In this document: one piece after another, positions 53,800 to 62,425 of the stretch
Layout: each line of letters opens with the position of its first letter
Position numbering within the stretch: position 1 is the first letter of the stretch
NCBI GenBank assembly: GCA_902776035.1
Contig: CACYOO010000009.1
Coordinates: forward strand, 1-64,000
Source of the DNA: an uncultured bacterium
GTDB taxonomy: Bacteria; Cyanobacteriota; Vampirovibrionia; Gastranaerophilales; Gastranaerophilaceae
Direction: 5' to 3'
Length of the DNA: 64,000 nucleotides
Translations under genes and position numbers: made by a program
The notes under the pieces: generated by a model
The model's input: only the letters and a program-made list of their open reading frames with translations
Databases searched by the model: none
Told to the model about the DNA's origin: nothing

Positions 53800-55239
53800 C
53801 TATTTATTAATCTTTCTTACTTGTTCTGTAATTGCTATTTTTGTAATTGGAATGTTTATAGGTAATGTTTTTATAACCTGTTTTTTAGCTAAATTTATAA
53901 CAGAATATTTACCTGCAACCGCTCCTGTTATAACTGCTAAATTTGTTCCGTCAATTCTTGTTATTTTTGTTGCAAATCCGTTCGTATTTAATTTTATTGT
54001 ATTTGTTAATTTATCTGTTTGAGTGTTTAAAACTTGTACAATGCTTGTTTCTGCACTTAATATAAATAAATTTCCATAATAAACTAACATATCAACAGGT
54101 TTTGGAGATACTTCAAACTCTCTAATCAAGGACATTGTTGCATAATCTACTATTGCTAATCTGTTTTTTGTTCTGCTTGAAAGATAAATCTTGTTTTCAG
54201 AATATGCTATTGATGATATGTTCGGAAATGTTCCTACTTCCTTTATAGTGTAATCATTGTTCAATTCAACAGACCAAACATCATTTGTTTTTCTGTCTAC
54301 ATAAATCAATTTTGTTCCGTCAGGCGTAAGATAAAGTTTATCACACCAGCCGTTTACTTGTATTTTTTGTTTTAATTGCATTGTTATTAAATCTAAAACA
54401 TATATTGATGATGCTTCGGGAGCTGATATATAAGCTTTTCTATTAATATTATCTACAAGTATTTGCTCAGGTTGTTCAGGTAGTTCAATACATTTTATTA
54501 CTGCTTCATCTGCTAAAGAAATAATATTAACCGCATTTATATCAACAGCCGTAACTAACAAAAATCCTTTATATATTTTTATATCTAACGGAATAGAATC
54601 TACCGAAAGAGCATAGGAAGGGTTTGTTTTATTTGAAGGTATTACATGTATGTTTTTTGATTTGTAAGTTGTAATATAAAACAATTTGTTTTTTAATTGA
54701 GGTACTGTTGTGGCTATATCACTTTTCACTTCAGTTGTTATAGGTTTTTCATCAGAAAAATCTGATTTTATTTTTAAGTCTTTATCTTGCTCTGTAGCAA
54801 TTTTTAATCCGCCTATTATTGATTTTATGTTATCAGGTATAATTAATCCCTTAGGTACAAGCAAATCTTGTGGTAATAAGCCGGTTTTTACTTCAATAAA
54901 CGGCTCTTTTTGAAATAAAACTTTCTTTTTGCCGTCAACAGTTTCTATTATTTTTAATAGTACAAAATCATTATTAAATACTAAGATGTCAGGTAAATCT
55001 TTTAATGTTTTACCTTCGGGTATTGTTTTTTTTATTTCAAATTTTTGTACATTAATTGATTTTGCAGGATATAATGGTAAATATAAAGTATCATTTATCG
55101 TTATTAATCCGTCAAAACGGATTTCTGCTTTTGGAAAGCTGTTTTTTATATAATTTGTAACGTTATCAGGAATTGTTGCTGCTGATACGGATGTTACGGT
55201 ACAAAATAAAAAAAGTAAAATGATAAAAAATTTACGCAC
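53800..55239 (-). CDS. Exported beta-propeller (YVTN-type) protein
   Basis: A 479-aa protein with a signal peptide (to about residue 20). The second half is built of repeats of about 40 residues such as AYISAPEASSIYVLDL and IYLSSRTKNRLAIVDY, typical of YncE/YVTN seven-bladed propellers. The first 150 residues are a separate domain of unknown type. Likely periplasmic or surface, binding a ligand or protein. It shares 1 nt with dnaJ upstream. Confidence 0.78.
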   Translation of the reverse strand: MRKFFIILLFLFCTVTSVSAATIPDNVTNYIKNSFPKAEIRFDGLITINDTLYLPLYPAKSINVQKFEIKKTIPEGKTLKDLPDILVFNNDFVLLKIIETVDGKKKVLFQKEPFIEVKTGLLPQDLLVPKGLIIPDNIKSIIGGLKIATEQDKDLKIKSDFSDEKPITTEVKSDIATTVPQLKNKLFYITTYKSKNIHVIPSNKTNPSYALSVDSIPLDIKIYKGFLLVTAVDINAVNIISLADEAVIKCIELPEQPEQILVDNINRKAYISAPEASSIYVLDLITMQLKQKIQVNGWCDKLYLTPDGTKLIYVDRKTNDVWSVELNNDYTIKEVGTFPNISSIAYSENKIYLSSRTKNRLAIVDYATMSLIREFEVSPKPVDMLVYYGNLFILSAETSIVQVLNTQTDKLTNTIKLNTNGFATKITRIDGTNLAVITGAVAGKYSVINLAKKQVIKTLPINIPITKIAITEQVRKINK

Positions 55240-56363
55240 TATCTAAAAACTCCTTTTACTTTGTCTGCAAATTTTTCTTGATGTTTTTTACCTGTATTAA
55301 TCTCATATAATTGCTTGTATAAATCTTTCTCAATCTGCGACAGTTTTTTAGGAATAACAACATTTATAACGAAAATATGATCACCCCTGTGATTTTTATT
55401 TTGAATATGAGGAACTCCTAAGCCATTCAGTTTGACCATATTACCGCTTTGAATACCTGATGGTATATGAACAGTTCTGTTACCGTCTAAAGTTTTTACC
55501 TCAATTTCATCTCCTAAAACAGCTTGTGCAGGAGAAATTTCAAGAGGAGTGATAATGTTTATACCATCTCTGTTAAAGTATTCCGACGGTTTAACATGTA
55601 GTATAACATATAAATCTCCTGCCGGCCCGCCGTTTATACCGCAATCTCCTTCGCCGGAAAGACGCATTTTAGACAAATTATCAACACCTGCAGGGATTTT
55701 TATATCTAAACTTTTTTCAACTTCAACTCTGCCATGTCCTTTACATGTTTCACACGGTGTTTCTATTTTTTTACCGGAACCTTTACATGCAGGACAGGTC
55801 GTTACTTGTGTAAAATTCCCAAATGCAGTTTGTGTTGTTTGTTGAACTTTTCCCATACCTCCGCAAGTAGGACAAGTTACAGGTGTAGTTCCGGGTTTTG
55901 CACCCGTACCATTACAATCTTTACAAATTTCTAAATGGTCTATCTTTACTTGTTTGGTACAACCAAACACAGCTTCCTCAAATTCAAGCTCTACATCAAC
56001 TCTCAAATCTTCACCTTGTCTTGGTGCATTTGGATTACTTCTTGCTGAAAATCCACCCATGCCCATTCCGTCAAAGAAAGAAGCTAAAATTTCACTTAAA
56101 TCTCCAAATCCACCTGCAAATGGACCTGATGTGTCAAAACCGGCATTCTTAAGACCGTCTTCTCCAAATCTATCGTAAGTTTCTCTTTTTTCATCATCCA
56201 TTAGAGTTTCATAAGCTTTACCTATTTCCTTAAATTTTGCTTCGGCATCAGGTGCTTTGTTTACATCAGGATGATATTTACGTGTCATTTTTCTAAATGC
56301 ACTTTTTATCTCATCTTTTGAAGCGTTTCTGTCAACTCCTAATATTTCATAATAATCAGCCAT
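55239..56363 (-). CDS. dnaJ: Chaperone DnaJ (type I)
   Basis: A 374-aa Hsp40. J domain with [17 protein letters not shown] and the HPD tripeptide (YHPDVNK), a Gly/Phe-rich linker, four C-x2-C-x-G-x-G zinc repeats at about residues 145-210, and the C-terminal substrate domains. Stimulates the DnaK ATPase with GrpE, encoded 28 nt upstream; dnaK is not in this window. AAAGG precedes ATG. Confidence 0.97.
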   Translation of the reverse strand: MADYYEILGVDRNASKDEIKSAFRKMTRKYHPDVNKAPDAEAKFKEIGKAYETLMDDEKRETYDRFGEDGLKNAGFDTSGPFAGGFGDLSEILASFFDGMGMGGFSARSNPNAPRQGEDLRVDVELEFEEAVFGCTKQVKIDHLEICKDCNGTGAKPGTTPVTCPTCGGMGKVQQTTQTAFGNFTQVTTCPACKGSGKKIETPCETCKGHGRVEVEKSLDIKIPAGVDNLSKMRLSGEGDCGINGGPAGDLYVILHVKPSEYFNRDGINIITPLEISPAQAVLGDEIEVKTLDGNRTVHIPSGIQSGNMVKLNGLGVPHIQNKNHRGDHIFVINVVIPKKLSQIEKDLYKQLYEINTGKKHQEKFADKVKGVFR

Positions 56364-56391
56364 GCTTGATATTTAAACCTTTCACAAAAAT

Positions 56392-56985
56392 CTAACCTTT
56401 TGTTGCAACATTTACTAATGCTGCTCTTAATACTTTATCTCCTATCTTATATCCTTTTTGTAATACATTAATTACTGTATTTTCAGGATATTCTTCACTA
56501 GGTGTTTGCATAACAGCTTCATGCATTGCGGGATTGAATTCTTTACCCTCTGCATCTATTTCTTCTAAACCAATCTTTGACAATGTTTCTCTCATTTGAT
56601 TGCATACAAGAGAAAAACTTTCCTTAACTTTTTGGCAGTCATCAAGTGTTTCAACAGCTTTTTCTCCTCTGTCAAAATTATCTAAGACTGTTAACAGTTT
56701 TTTCAATGTTTCTTCTGCACCATATTTAAGAAGATTTTCTCTTTCTTGTTCTTGACGTTTTCTATAGTTGTCAAAATCAGCTGCAAGTCGAACATATTGA
56801 CTGTTTAAGACATCTAATTTTTTTTGTAATTCATTATCTTGAGAAACATTTTCTTCTGTCTGTTCTTCAACAGGTTCTTCTTCAACAGTTTCTTCTGTTA
56901 ATTCTTCTTGTTGTTCATCAAATTCTTCCTTGTTTCTAAAAGGATTATTATTTTTAATTGTTTCTGTTTTTTTCTTATGGGACAT
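56392..56985 (-). CDS. grpE: Nucleotide exchange factor GrpE
   Basis: A 197-aa GrpE. The first 60 residues are very acidic and disordered (EEQQEELTEETVEEE region), then a coiled coil (LAADFDNYRKRQEQERENLL) and the C-terminal beta domain with AVMQTPSEEYPENTV and the ending VLRAALVNVA. It releases ADP from DnaK. Forms an operon with dnaJ; no CIRCE element is visible upstream. Confidence 0.96.
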   Translation of the reverse strand: MSHKKKTETIKNNNPFRNKEEFDEQQEELTEETVEEEPVEEQTEENVSQDNELQKKLDVLNSQYVRLAADFDNYRKRQEQERENLLKYGAEETLKKLLTVLDNFDRGEKAVETLDDCQKVKESFSLVCNQMRETLSKIGLEEIDAEGKEFNPAMHEAVMQTPSEEYPENTVINVLQKGYKIGDKVLRAALVNVATKG

Positions 56986-57087
56986 TTTTTCACCTACATA
57001 AATATTATACTTCTAAAATTATAAGTCATCAATTAACATAAACAACTTATATTTATTATTTTTTAATATTTCAAAAATATATAATTG

Positions 57088-57756
57088 TTAAATAAATTGT
57101 CTTAAATCACTTTTTTGAGTTATTTTTAAATTTTTTTCATCACCCTGTACTAAAAATATTGGGGCGAGATTATATTTTAAAATTAGTCCGCAGTCATCCG
57201 TAAAATTTTTATCATTATTTTTTAATGCAATTTCATGGGCTTGTTTTATTAATTTTGCTCTGAATGATTGAGGTGTTTGTATTCTTTTTAGCATATTTCT
57301 TTGTGGAATTTTTTTTATAAATCCGTTTTCATCAATTTCAATTATTGTATCAATGGTGTCAATAGCTGTTCCTACAGCTTCATATTTTTTTAGTGCTTCA
57401 ATATTATCATCTATTATTTTTTGTGTTACAAAAGCTCTGACTGCATCATGAATTAAAACATTGCTGTCATCATCAGCGTAGCTTGTACCAATTCTTGAAC
57501 TGTCCACTCTTGTTGCTCCGCCATTTACTATTTTTACAACTTTTTTATAATTATTTTTGAAAACAATCTCTCTTGATAAATCATTAAAGTTAGGATTAGT
57601 TACAAGTATGATTTCATCAATATTTTTATTTTGTTCAAAGGCATCAAGTGAATATTCCAAAATAGTTTTATTTTTTATTTTGTAAAATTGTTTAGGGATA
57701 TTTTCTCCAAAGCGTTCACCTGTACCGGATGCTAAAATTATAGAAATATTTTTCAT
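57088..57756 (-). CDS. ispD: 2-C-methyl-D-erythritol 4-phosphate cytidylyltransferase
   Basis: A 222-aa enzyme of the MEP isoprenoid pathway (transfers CMP to methylerythritol phosphate). SIILASGTGERFGENIPKQF is the CTP-binding loop (usual form A-A-G-x-G-x-R-x-G...PKQ), GGATRVDSS, VLIHDAVRAFV and IQTPQSFRAKLI are hallmarks. Full length; not fused to IspF. Cyanobacteria use this pathway, which fits the proposed lineage. Confidence 0.95.
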   Translation of the reverse strand: MKNISIILASGTGERFGENIPKQFYKIKNKTILEYSLDAFEQNKNIDEIILVTNPNFNDLSREIVFKNNYKKVVKIVNGGATRVDSSRIGTSYADDDSNVLIHDAVRAFVTQKIIDDNIEALKKYEAVGTAIDTIDTIIEIDENGFIKKIPQRNMLKRIQTPQSFRAKLIKQAHEIALKNNDKNFTDDCGLILKYNLAPIFLVQGDEKNLKITQKSDLRQFI

Positions 57757-57845
57757 ACGTTACCTACTGTATTTATTTACATTAAATGTTCTATTACAAT
57801 TTTATTATGATATAATAAAATTGTAGTAAAGTATAGGGTAAAATT

Positions 57846-58679
57846 ATGACATATAAAATAGTATCAAAAAAGGAAATTTGTCCTAATCAGTATGAGATAA
57901 CACTTGAAGCACCATTTGTAGTGAGAAATGCACAAGCAGGACAATTTATAATATTTAGAGCATTCGAAGACAGTGAGAGAGTACCTTTAACAATAGCTGA
58001 TGTGGATAAAGACAATGGTCTTTTAACATTGGTATTTATGGCAGTCGGATATTCTACAAAACAGCTTGCATCATTAAATGTGGGTGATGAATTATCCGAT
58101 ATCGTAGGGCCTTTAGGAAAACCGACTGAGATAAAAAAATACGGAACAGTTGTTTGTCTTGCCGGAGGTTATGGTGCAGCACCTTGTTATTTGATAGCAA
58201 AGGCATTTAAAGAAGCAGGTAATAAAGTTTATATGATTATGGGTGCCAGAAACAAAGATTTAATCTTTTGGCAAGATAAAATGAAAAATGCTTGTGATGA
58301 ATTATTTATTACAACTGATGATGGAACATTAGGTGAAAAAGGTTTTGTAACACAAGTTTTGGAACGCATAATAGGACAAGAAAAAGTTGATTATGCAATA
58401 GCTGTAGGTCCTATGCCAATGATGAGAGCAGTTGCAAATTTAACAAGAGATAAAGGAATATACACTGAAGCAAGTATGAATCCTATAATGGTTGATGGAA
58501 CAGGCATGTGCGGTGCTTGTAGATTAACTGTTGGTGGAGAAGTTAAATTTGCATGTGTTGACGGGCCTGATTTTGATGCTCACAAAATAGATTTTGATGA
58601 GGTTATCAACAGAACTCGTATTTATAAAGAACAAGAACGTAAAAGAGATGAAAATTGTAACTTACTAAAGAAAGGTTAG
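57846..58679 (+). CDS. NfnA/SudB-like flavoprotein (FAD, [2Fe-2S], NAD(P)-binding)
   Basis: A 277-aa ferredoxin-NADP reductase-type protein as in the small subunit of NADH-dependent ferredoxin:NADP oxidoreductase. FAD motif ERVPLTIAD, NAD(P) fold CLAGGYGAAPCYLIAKA, C-terminal cluster ligands in GTGMCGACRL and later FACVDGPDF. The partner subunit NfnB/GltA that normally follows is absent; instead a small Cys protein and etfBA follow. AGGG lies upstream of ATG, with a TATAAT box at 57811-57816. Confidence 0.88.
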   Translation: MTYKIVSKKEICPNQYEITLEAPFVVRNAQAGQFIIFRAFEDSERVPLTIADVDKDNGLLTLVFMAVGYSTKQLASLNVGDELSDIVGPLGKPTEIKKYGTVVCLAGGYGAAPCYLIAKAFKEAGNKVYMIMGARNKDLIFWQDKMKNACDELFITTDDGTLGEKGFVTQVLERIIGQEKVDYAIAVGPMPMMRAVANLTRDKGIYTEASMNPIMVDGTGMCGACRLTVGGEVKFACVDGPDFDAHKIDFDEVINRTRIYKEQERKRDENCNLLKKG

Positions 58680-58685
58680 TGTTAT

Positions 58686-58868
58686 ATGTCAGACAACAAA
58701 AAAAATATTCCGTTTTGCCCCTTAATGACAGCAGGTAACAGTTTTGAAAAAGTTTGTACACAAGATATGTGTGCTTGGTATTTAAAAGGTTATAAGGTTT
58801 GTTCGGTATATATGCTTGCTCATAATGCCGCTATGGAAGTTCAGGCAAAACAGGCGAAAAAACAATAA
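58686..58868 (+). CDS. Small cysteine-containing protein in the etf operon
   Basis: A 60-aa protein with four Cys in the pattern C-x13-C-x4-C-x9-C (FCPLMTAGN, KVCTQDMC, GYKVCSVY), which could bind zinc or an iron-sulfur cluster. It lies 6 nt after the NfnA-like gene and 2 nt before etfB, so it is a true operon member. Function unknown; perhaps a small electron-transfer or assembly factor. Confidence 0.7.
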   Translation: MSDNKKNIPFCPLMTAGNSFEKVCTQDMCAWYLKGYKVCSVYMLAHNAAMEVQAKQAKKQ

Positions 58869-58870
58869 TT

Positions 58871-59650
58871 ATGAAAATTGTAGTTTGTATAAAACAAGTT
58901 CCTGATACGGCTGATATTAAGTGGACAGAAAATAATACAATACAAAGAGAAGGTGTTGAAAGTATAATTAATCCTTTCGACATGTATGCTATCGAAACTG
59001 CTTTAAAACTAAAGGATGTTTACGAAAATACTACAGTTACAACATTAACAATGGGGCCTAATCAGGCGGAAAATATTATTAGAAAATCGATTTCAATGGG
59101 TGTTGACAGCGGTTTTGTTTTATCTGATAAAAAATTTGCCGGTTCTGATACTCTTGCTACTGCAAAAACTATTTCAACAGGTATACAATTTAAAATACCT
59201 GATTTTGATTTGGTTATATGCGGACAATTTGCAACAGACGGTGATACTGCTCAAACAGGTTCAGGTGTTGCAACAAATTTGGATGTTCCTGTTATAACTT
59301 ATGTTAAAGAGGTTAAAGAAATAAAAGACGGATATGTTACAGTGCTTCGAGAAGTAGAAGATGGAAAAGAGGTTTTAAAAGCAAAACTTCCTGCTGTTTT
59401 ATGCATGCTTAAATGTGATTATGAACCGAGAAGGGCTTATATAAACGGTTATCGTAATGCACAAAAAGCGGAAGTTAAATTTTATTCTCATGAAGATATA
59501 TCTATTTCACCTGAAGAAACCGGCTTTAAGGGTTCTCCTACTTATGTTAGTAAAGCATTTAGACCGGAAGAAAAGCAGAGTGGAGAATTAATTAAAACAG
59601 ATGACTTAGAATGTATATCAAATAAAATTTTAGAGGTGTTAAATGGCTAA
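58871..59650 (+). CDS. etfB: Electron transfer flavoprotein, beta subunit
   Basis: A 259-aa EtfB. Start KIVVCIKQVPDTADIKW and NPFDMYAIETALKL are standard, as is GQFATDGDTAQTGSGVA for AMP/FAD binding. Forms a heterodimer with EtfA and takes electrons from acyl-CoA or other dehydrogenases; whether it is a bifurcating type cannot be settled by eye. It overlaps etfA by 8 nt. Confidence 0.95.
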   Translation: MKIVVCIKQVPDTADIKWTENNTIQREGVESIINPFDMYAIETALKLKDVYENTTVTTLTMGPNQAENIIRKSISMGVDSGFVLSDKKFAGSDTLATAKTISTGIQFKIPDFDLVICGQFATDGDTAQTGSGVATNLDVPVITYVKEVKEIKDGYVTVLREVEDGKEVLKAKLPAVLCMLKCDYEPRRAYINGYRNAQKAEVKFYSHEDISISPEETGFKGSPTYVSKAFRPEEKQSGELIKTDDLECISNKILEVLNG

Positions 59651-60647
59651 GGAGATTTTGATATATGCTCAAGCAAACAGAAGCGGAAAAGTAATAGATG
59701 TAGTATTAGAGCTTGCAAATGCAGCACATGATTTGTCTGAAAAGTTAGAGAATGCTTGTATTTCTGCTTTGCTTATTACTGATGGAAGAAACCTTGATGA
59801 GAATAAGCATGTTTTAAAAAAAGCCGGTTTTAATAAAGTTTATATTGCTAGTAGTGAATACTTGAAAGATTATTCTACAGAATATTATTCACAAATTGCA
59901 ATTGATTTAATAAAAAAAATTGAACCTGAAATATTTTTAATAGGTGCAACAACGCAAGGTAGAGATTTGGCTCCTGTAATATCCACAAAGTTAAAAACGG
60001 GGTTAACGGCTGATTGTACATCTCTTGATATAAATGAAAAAGGACAATTAGCTGCGACACGTCCTACATTTGGCGGAAACTTAATGGCAACAATATTGTG
60101 TAAACAATTTCCGCAAATGGCAACAGTAAGACCAAAGGTTTTGAAAAAATCCGATAAAAACTATGAACAAGAACCATTGATAATTGAGTACTCTCCTGAT
60201 TTATCAAATATCAACAAAAGAGTTGAACTGCTTGATTTTATTGCAAATCCTCAATTAACAGATAAAAGAATTGATGAGGCAGAAATCATTGTTTCAGGCG
60301 GTAAGGGAATGAAAAATGAAGCAGGTTTTAAATTGCTTCAAGAACTTGCAGATGTTCTGGGCGGTTCTGTTGGTGCTTCACGTGGTGCAGTTGATATGGG
60401 ACTTGCAGACAGTTCTATTCAAATTGGACAGACAGGAAAAACTGTTGTACCTAAAATATACATAGCATGCGGAATTTCAGGTGCAGTACAGCATGTTGTA
60501 GGTATGAGCGGTTCAGATAAAATTATTGCTATAAATAAAGATGAAAATGCTCCTATTTTTAAACAAGCCGATTTGGGAATAGTTGGTGATGCTTTTGAAA
60601 TATTACCTAATCTTATCCAAAAAATAAGGGATAAAAATAATGGATAA
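59643..60647 (+). CDS. etfA: Electron transfer flavoprotein, alpha subunit
   Basis: A 334-aa EtfA. The C-terminal FAD domain is clear: GGKGMKNEAGFKLLQELAD, GASRGAVDMG, QIGQTGKTVVPKIYIACGIS and GDAFEILPNLI. It has no N-terminal ferredoxin extension. Electrons may pass to the NfnA-like protein encoded in the same operon. It overlaps purA by 8 nt. Confidence 0.95.
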   Translation: MAKEILIYAQANRSGKVIDVVLELANAAHDLSEKLENACISALLITDGRNLDENKHVLKKAGFNKVYIASSEYLKDYSTEYYSQIAIDLIKKIEPEIFLIGATTQGRDLAPVISTKLKTGLTADCTSLDINEKGQLAATRPTFGGNLMATILCKQFPQMATVRPKVLKKSDKNYEQEPLIIEYSPDLSNINKRVELLDFIANPQLTDKRIDEAEIIVSGGKGMKNEAGFKLLQELADVLGGSVGASRGAVDMGLADSSIQIGQTGKTVVPKIYIACGISGAVQHVVGMSGSDKIIAINKDENAPIFKQADLGIVGDAFEILPNLIQKIRDKNNG

Positions 60648-61914
60648 CACTGTTGTTATTGGTGGTCAATGGGGTGATGAAGGAAAGGCAAAAATAACAG
60701 ACTTGCTTGCACAAAGTGCTGATATTGTTATCCGTTATCAAGGCGGATGTAATGCAGGACATACTGTTGTTTATGATGGTGAAATTTATAAATTGCATCT
60801 TGTACCGTCAGGGATTTTATATAAAGACAAAATTTGTTTTATAGGTGCAGGAACAGTTGTTCTACCAGATGTTTTCAAACAGGAAACAGAAGGTTTAAAA
60901 AACAGAGGTGTTGACTTATCAGGGTTAAAGCTAAGTCCGCTTGCCGTTATAACTTTACCTTATCATACAGATGTTGATGCTTGGGCAGAGGATACTGCAA
61001 AAAAAGGTAAAATCGGTTCTACAAGACGTGGTATCGGACAAACTTATACAGATAAATATGCAAGATGTGCTTTAAAAATAGAGGATTTATTTGATGAAGA
61101 AACTCTATCTGAAAAATTAGATATAATACTACCTCTAAAAAATAAAACATTAAAAAGTGTTTACGGTTTAAAAGAATATTCAAAATATGAAATGATAGAA
61201 TTATGCAAAAAATATAAAGAAATTTTTGAGCCGTATGTTTGTTTTGATTGGCAAAATTTATTAAATGAATATAAAAATAAAACAATTCTTTTTGAAGGTG
61301 CTCAAGGGGTAATGCTCGATGTGGATTATGGAACTTACCCTTTTGTAACAAGTTCAAATCCAATAGCAGGCGGTGCTTCTGTTGGAAGTGGTTATGGACC
61401 TTGCATGATAAAACGAGTTGTAGGTGTAATGAAAGCGTACACAACAAGAGTTGGTGAAGGTGCTTTTGTAACCGAACTAAACGATGAAACAGGTGATAGA
61501 ATACGTGATAACGGGCATGAATACGGAACAACAACAGGTCGTCCGAGAAGATGCGGATGGTTTGATTCTGTAATTGCAAGATATGCTGTTTTAACAGGTG
61601 GAATTACAACTATTGCACTTACAAAAACAGATGTTTTTGATGATTTTGATGAAATAAAGATTTGTACGGCTTATAAAGATAAAAGAAACGGAAAAATTTA
61701 TACAGAATACCCTACAAATGTTTTTATGCATAAATATCTTGAACCGGTATATGAAATTTTAGACGGTTGGAAACAAGATATATCAAATGTAAAAACTTAT
61801 GACGATTTACCTCAAAATACAAAAAAATACTTGAAAAGAATAGAAGAATTATCAGGTTGTAAAATTTCTATAATAAGTGTTGGTGCGGATAGGGAACAAA
61901 CTATTATTCTTTAG
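60640..61914 (+). CDS. purA: Adenylosuccinate synthase
   Basis: A 424-aa enzyme joining IMP and aspartate with GTP in AMP synthesis. GGQWGDEGKAKITDLLA is the GTP-binding loop; the usual GKGK is GKAK here, at about residue 16. RYQGGCNAGHTV, RRGIGQTYTDK, FEGAQGVMLD, GTTTGRPRRCGWFD and the C-terminal ISVGADREQTI are all family marks. It is coupled to etfA by overlap, an unusual partner. Confidence 0.95.
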   Translation: MDNTVVIGGQWGDEGKAKITDLLAQSADIVIRYQGGCNAGHTVVYDGEIYKLHLVPSGILYKDKICFIGAGTVVLPDVFKQETEGLKNRGVDLSGLKLSPLAVITLPYHTDVDAWAEDTAKKGKIGSTRRGIGQTYTDKYARCALKIEDLFDEETLSEKLDIILPLKNKTLKSVYGLKEYSKYEMIELCKKYKEIFEPYVCFDWQNLLNEYKNKTILFEGAQGVMLDVDYGTYPFVTSSNPIAGGASVGSGYGPCMIKRVVGVMKAYTTRVGEGAFVTELNDETGDRIRDNGHEYGTTTGRPRRCGWFDSVIARYAVLTGGITTIALTKTDVFDDFDEIKICTAYKDKRNGKIYTEYPTNVFMHKYLEPVYEILDGWKQDISNVKTYDDLPQNTKKYLKRIEELSGCKISIISVGADREQTIIL

Positions 61915-61965
61915 AATAATAATTATTTTAGAATAACAGATTATTTCTTTTTATCTTAATTCTTA

Positions 61966-61980
61966 TGATATAATCCAATT
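61966..61980 (+). promoter_or_regulatory. Extended -10 promoter with leaderless spacing
   Basis: TGA-TATAAT (61966-61974), then CCAATT and ATG 61981. This is the strongest example of the recurrent arrangement in this window. Confidence 0.6.
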
Positions 61981-62136
61981 ATGGAAAATAAAAGAAAGAA
62001 AAAGAAATTTACAATAAGCACTAAAAATATGGGTGTTGATATTGATAAGAATGAATATTATGAAATAATATGTTCAAATTCTGCACATCCTGAAGATTTT
62101 TATAAAAAAAAGACAAACCGCAACGGTTTGTCCTAA
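61981..62136 (+). CDS. 51-aa basic protein of unknown function
   Basis: A short open frame starting MENKRKKKKF and ending NRNGLS. It has an ideal leaderless promoter directly before it, but its last codons overlap a hairpin with an A-tract. It may be a real small protein; alternatively the reading frame is chance and the promoter makes a small RNA. No family recognised. Confidence 0.45.
   Translation: MENKRKKKKFTISTKNMGVDIDKNEYYEIICSNSAHPEDFYKKKTNRNGLS
62104..62132 (-). terminator. Minus-strand terminator inside the end of the 51-aa frame
   Basis: GACAAACCG/CGGTTTGTC, a perfect 9-bp stem with loop CAA. On the minus strand it is followed by eight T; on the plus strand no T-tract follows. It points to a transcript coming from 62.13-62.42 kb on the minus strand, where I see no gene. 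Confidence 0.6.
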
Positions 62137-62425
62137 ATATGGATAGTAATAAGATTAATATGTATATGGGATTATGTATTATGATTTGTAACCCATTAAG
62201 GGCTTAAAATTTTATTTAAAAAATAACTCTCTCTCTTAACAATATTATTCTTTCACATGACCTTATAAAATACAATCATTTACATGTATGAAAAATTTTT
62301 CTCATGTTAATAATTAAGAAATAATTTTTTGTAACAATTTTGTAATAAAGTGCTAAAAAAGGGCAAATAAAAATCTTCAGCGTTATTAAAATACATGTGT
62401 GTGCTAACAAAGGTTTTTAAACTCA
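62137..62425. other. Intergenic stretch upstream of the nucleotidase gene
   Basis: No convincing gene. A 22-codon frame (62139-62207) lacks support. An imperfect palindrome ATGAAAAATTTTTCTCAT lies near 62287-62304, and the start of the nucleotidase gene has only a distant AAAGG. It could hold the promoter of that gene and a minus-strand small RNA ending at 62104-62132. Confidence 0.3.

Noticed and set aside
61019-61579. 186-aa frame antisense to purA
   Set aside because: PurA motifs are intact on the other strand; the antisense peptide has no family features.
62139-62207. 22-codon frame after the 51-aa frame
   Set aside because: No ribosome binding site or promoter spacing, and it is too short to judge.
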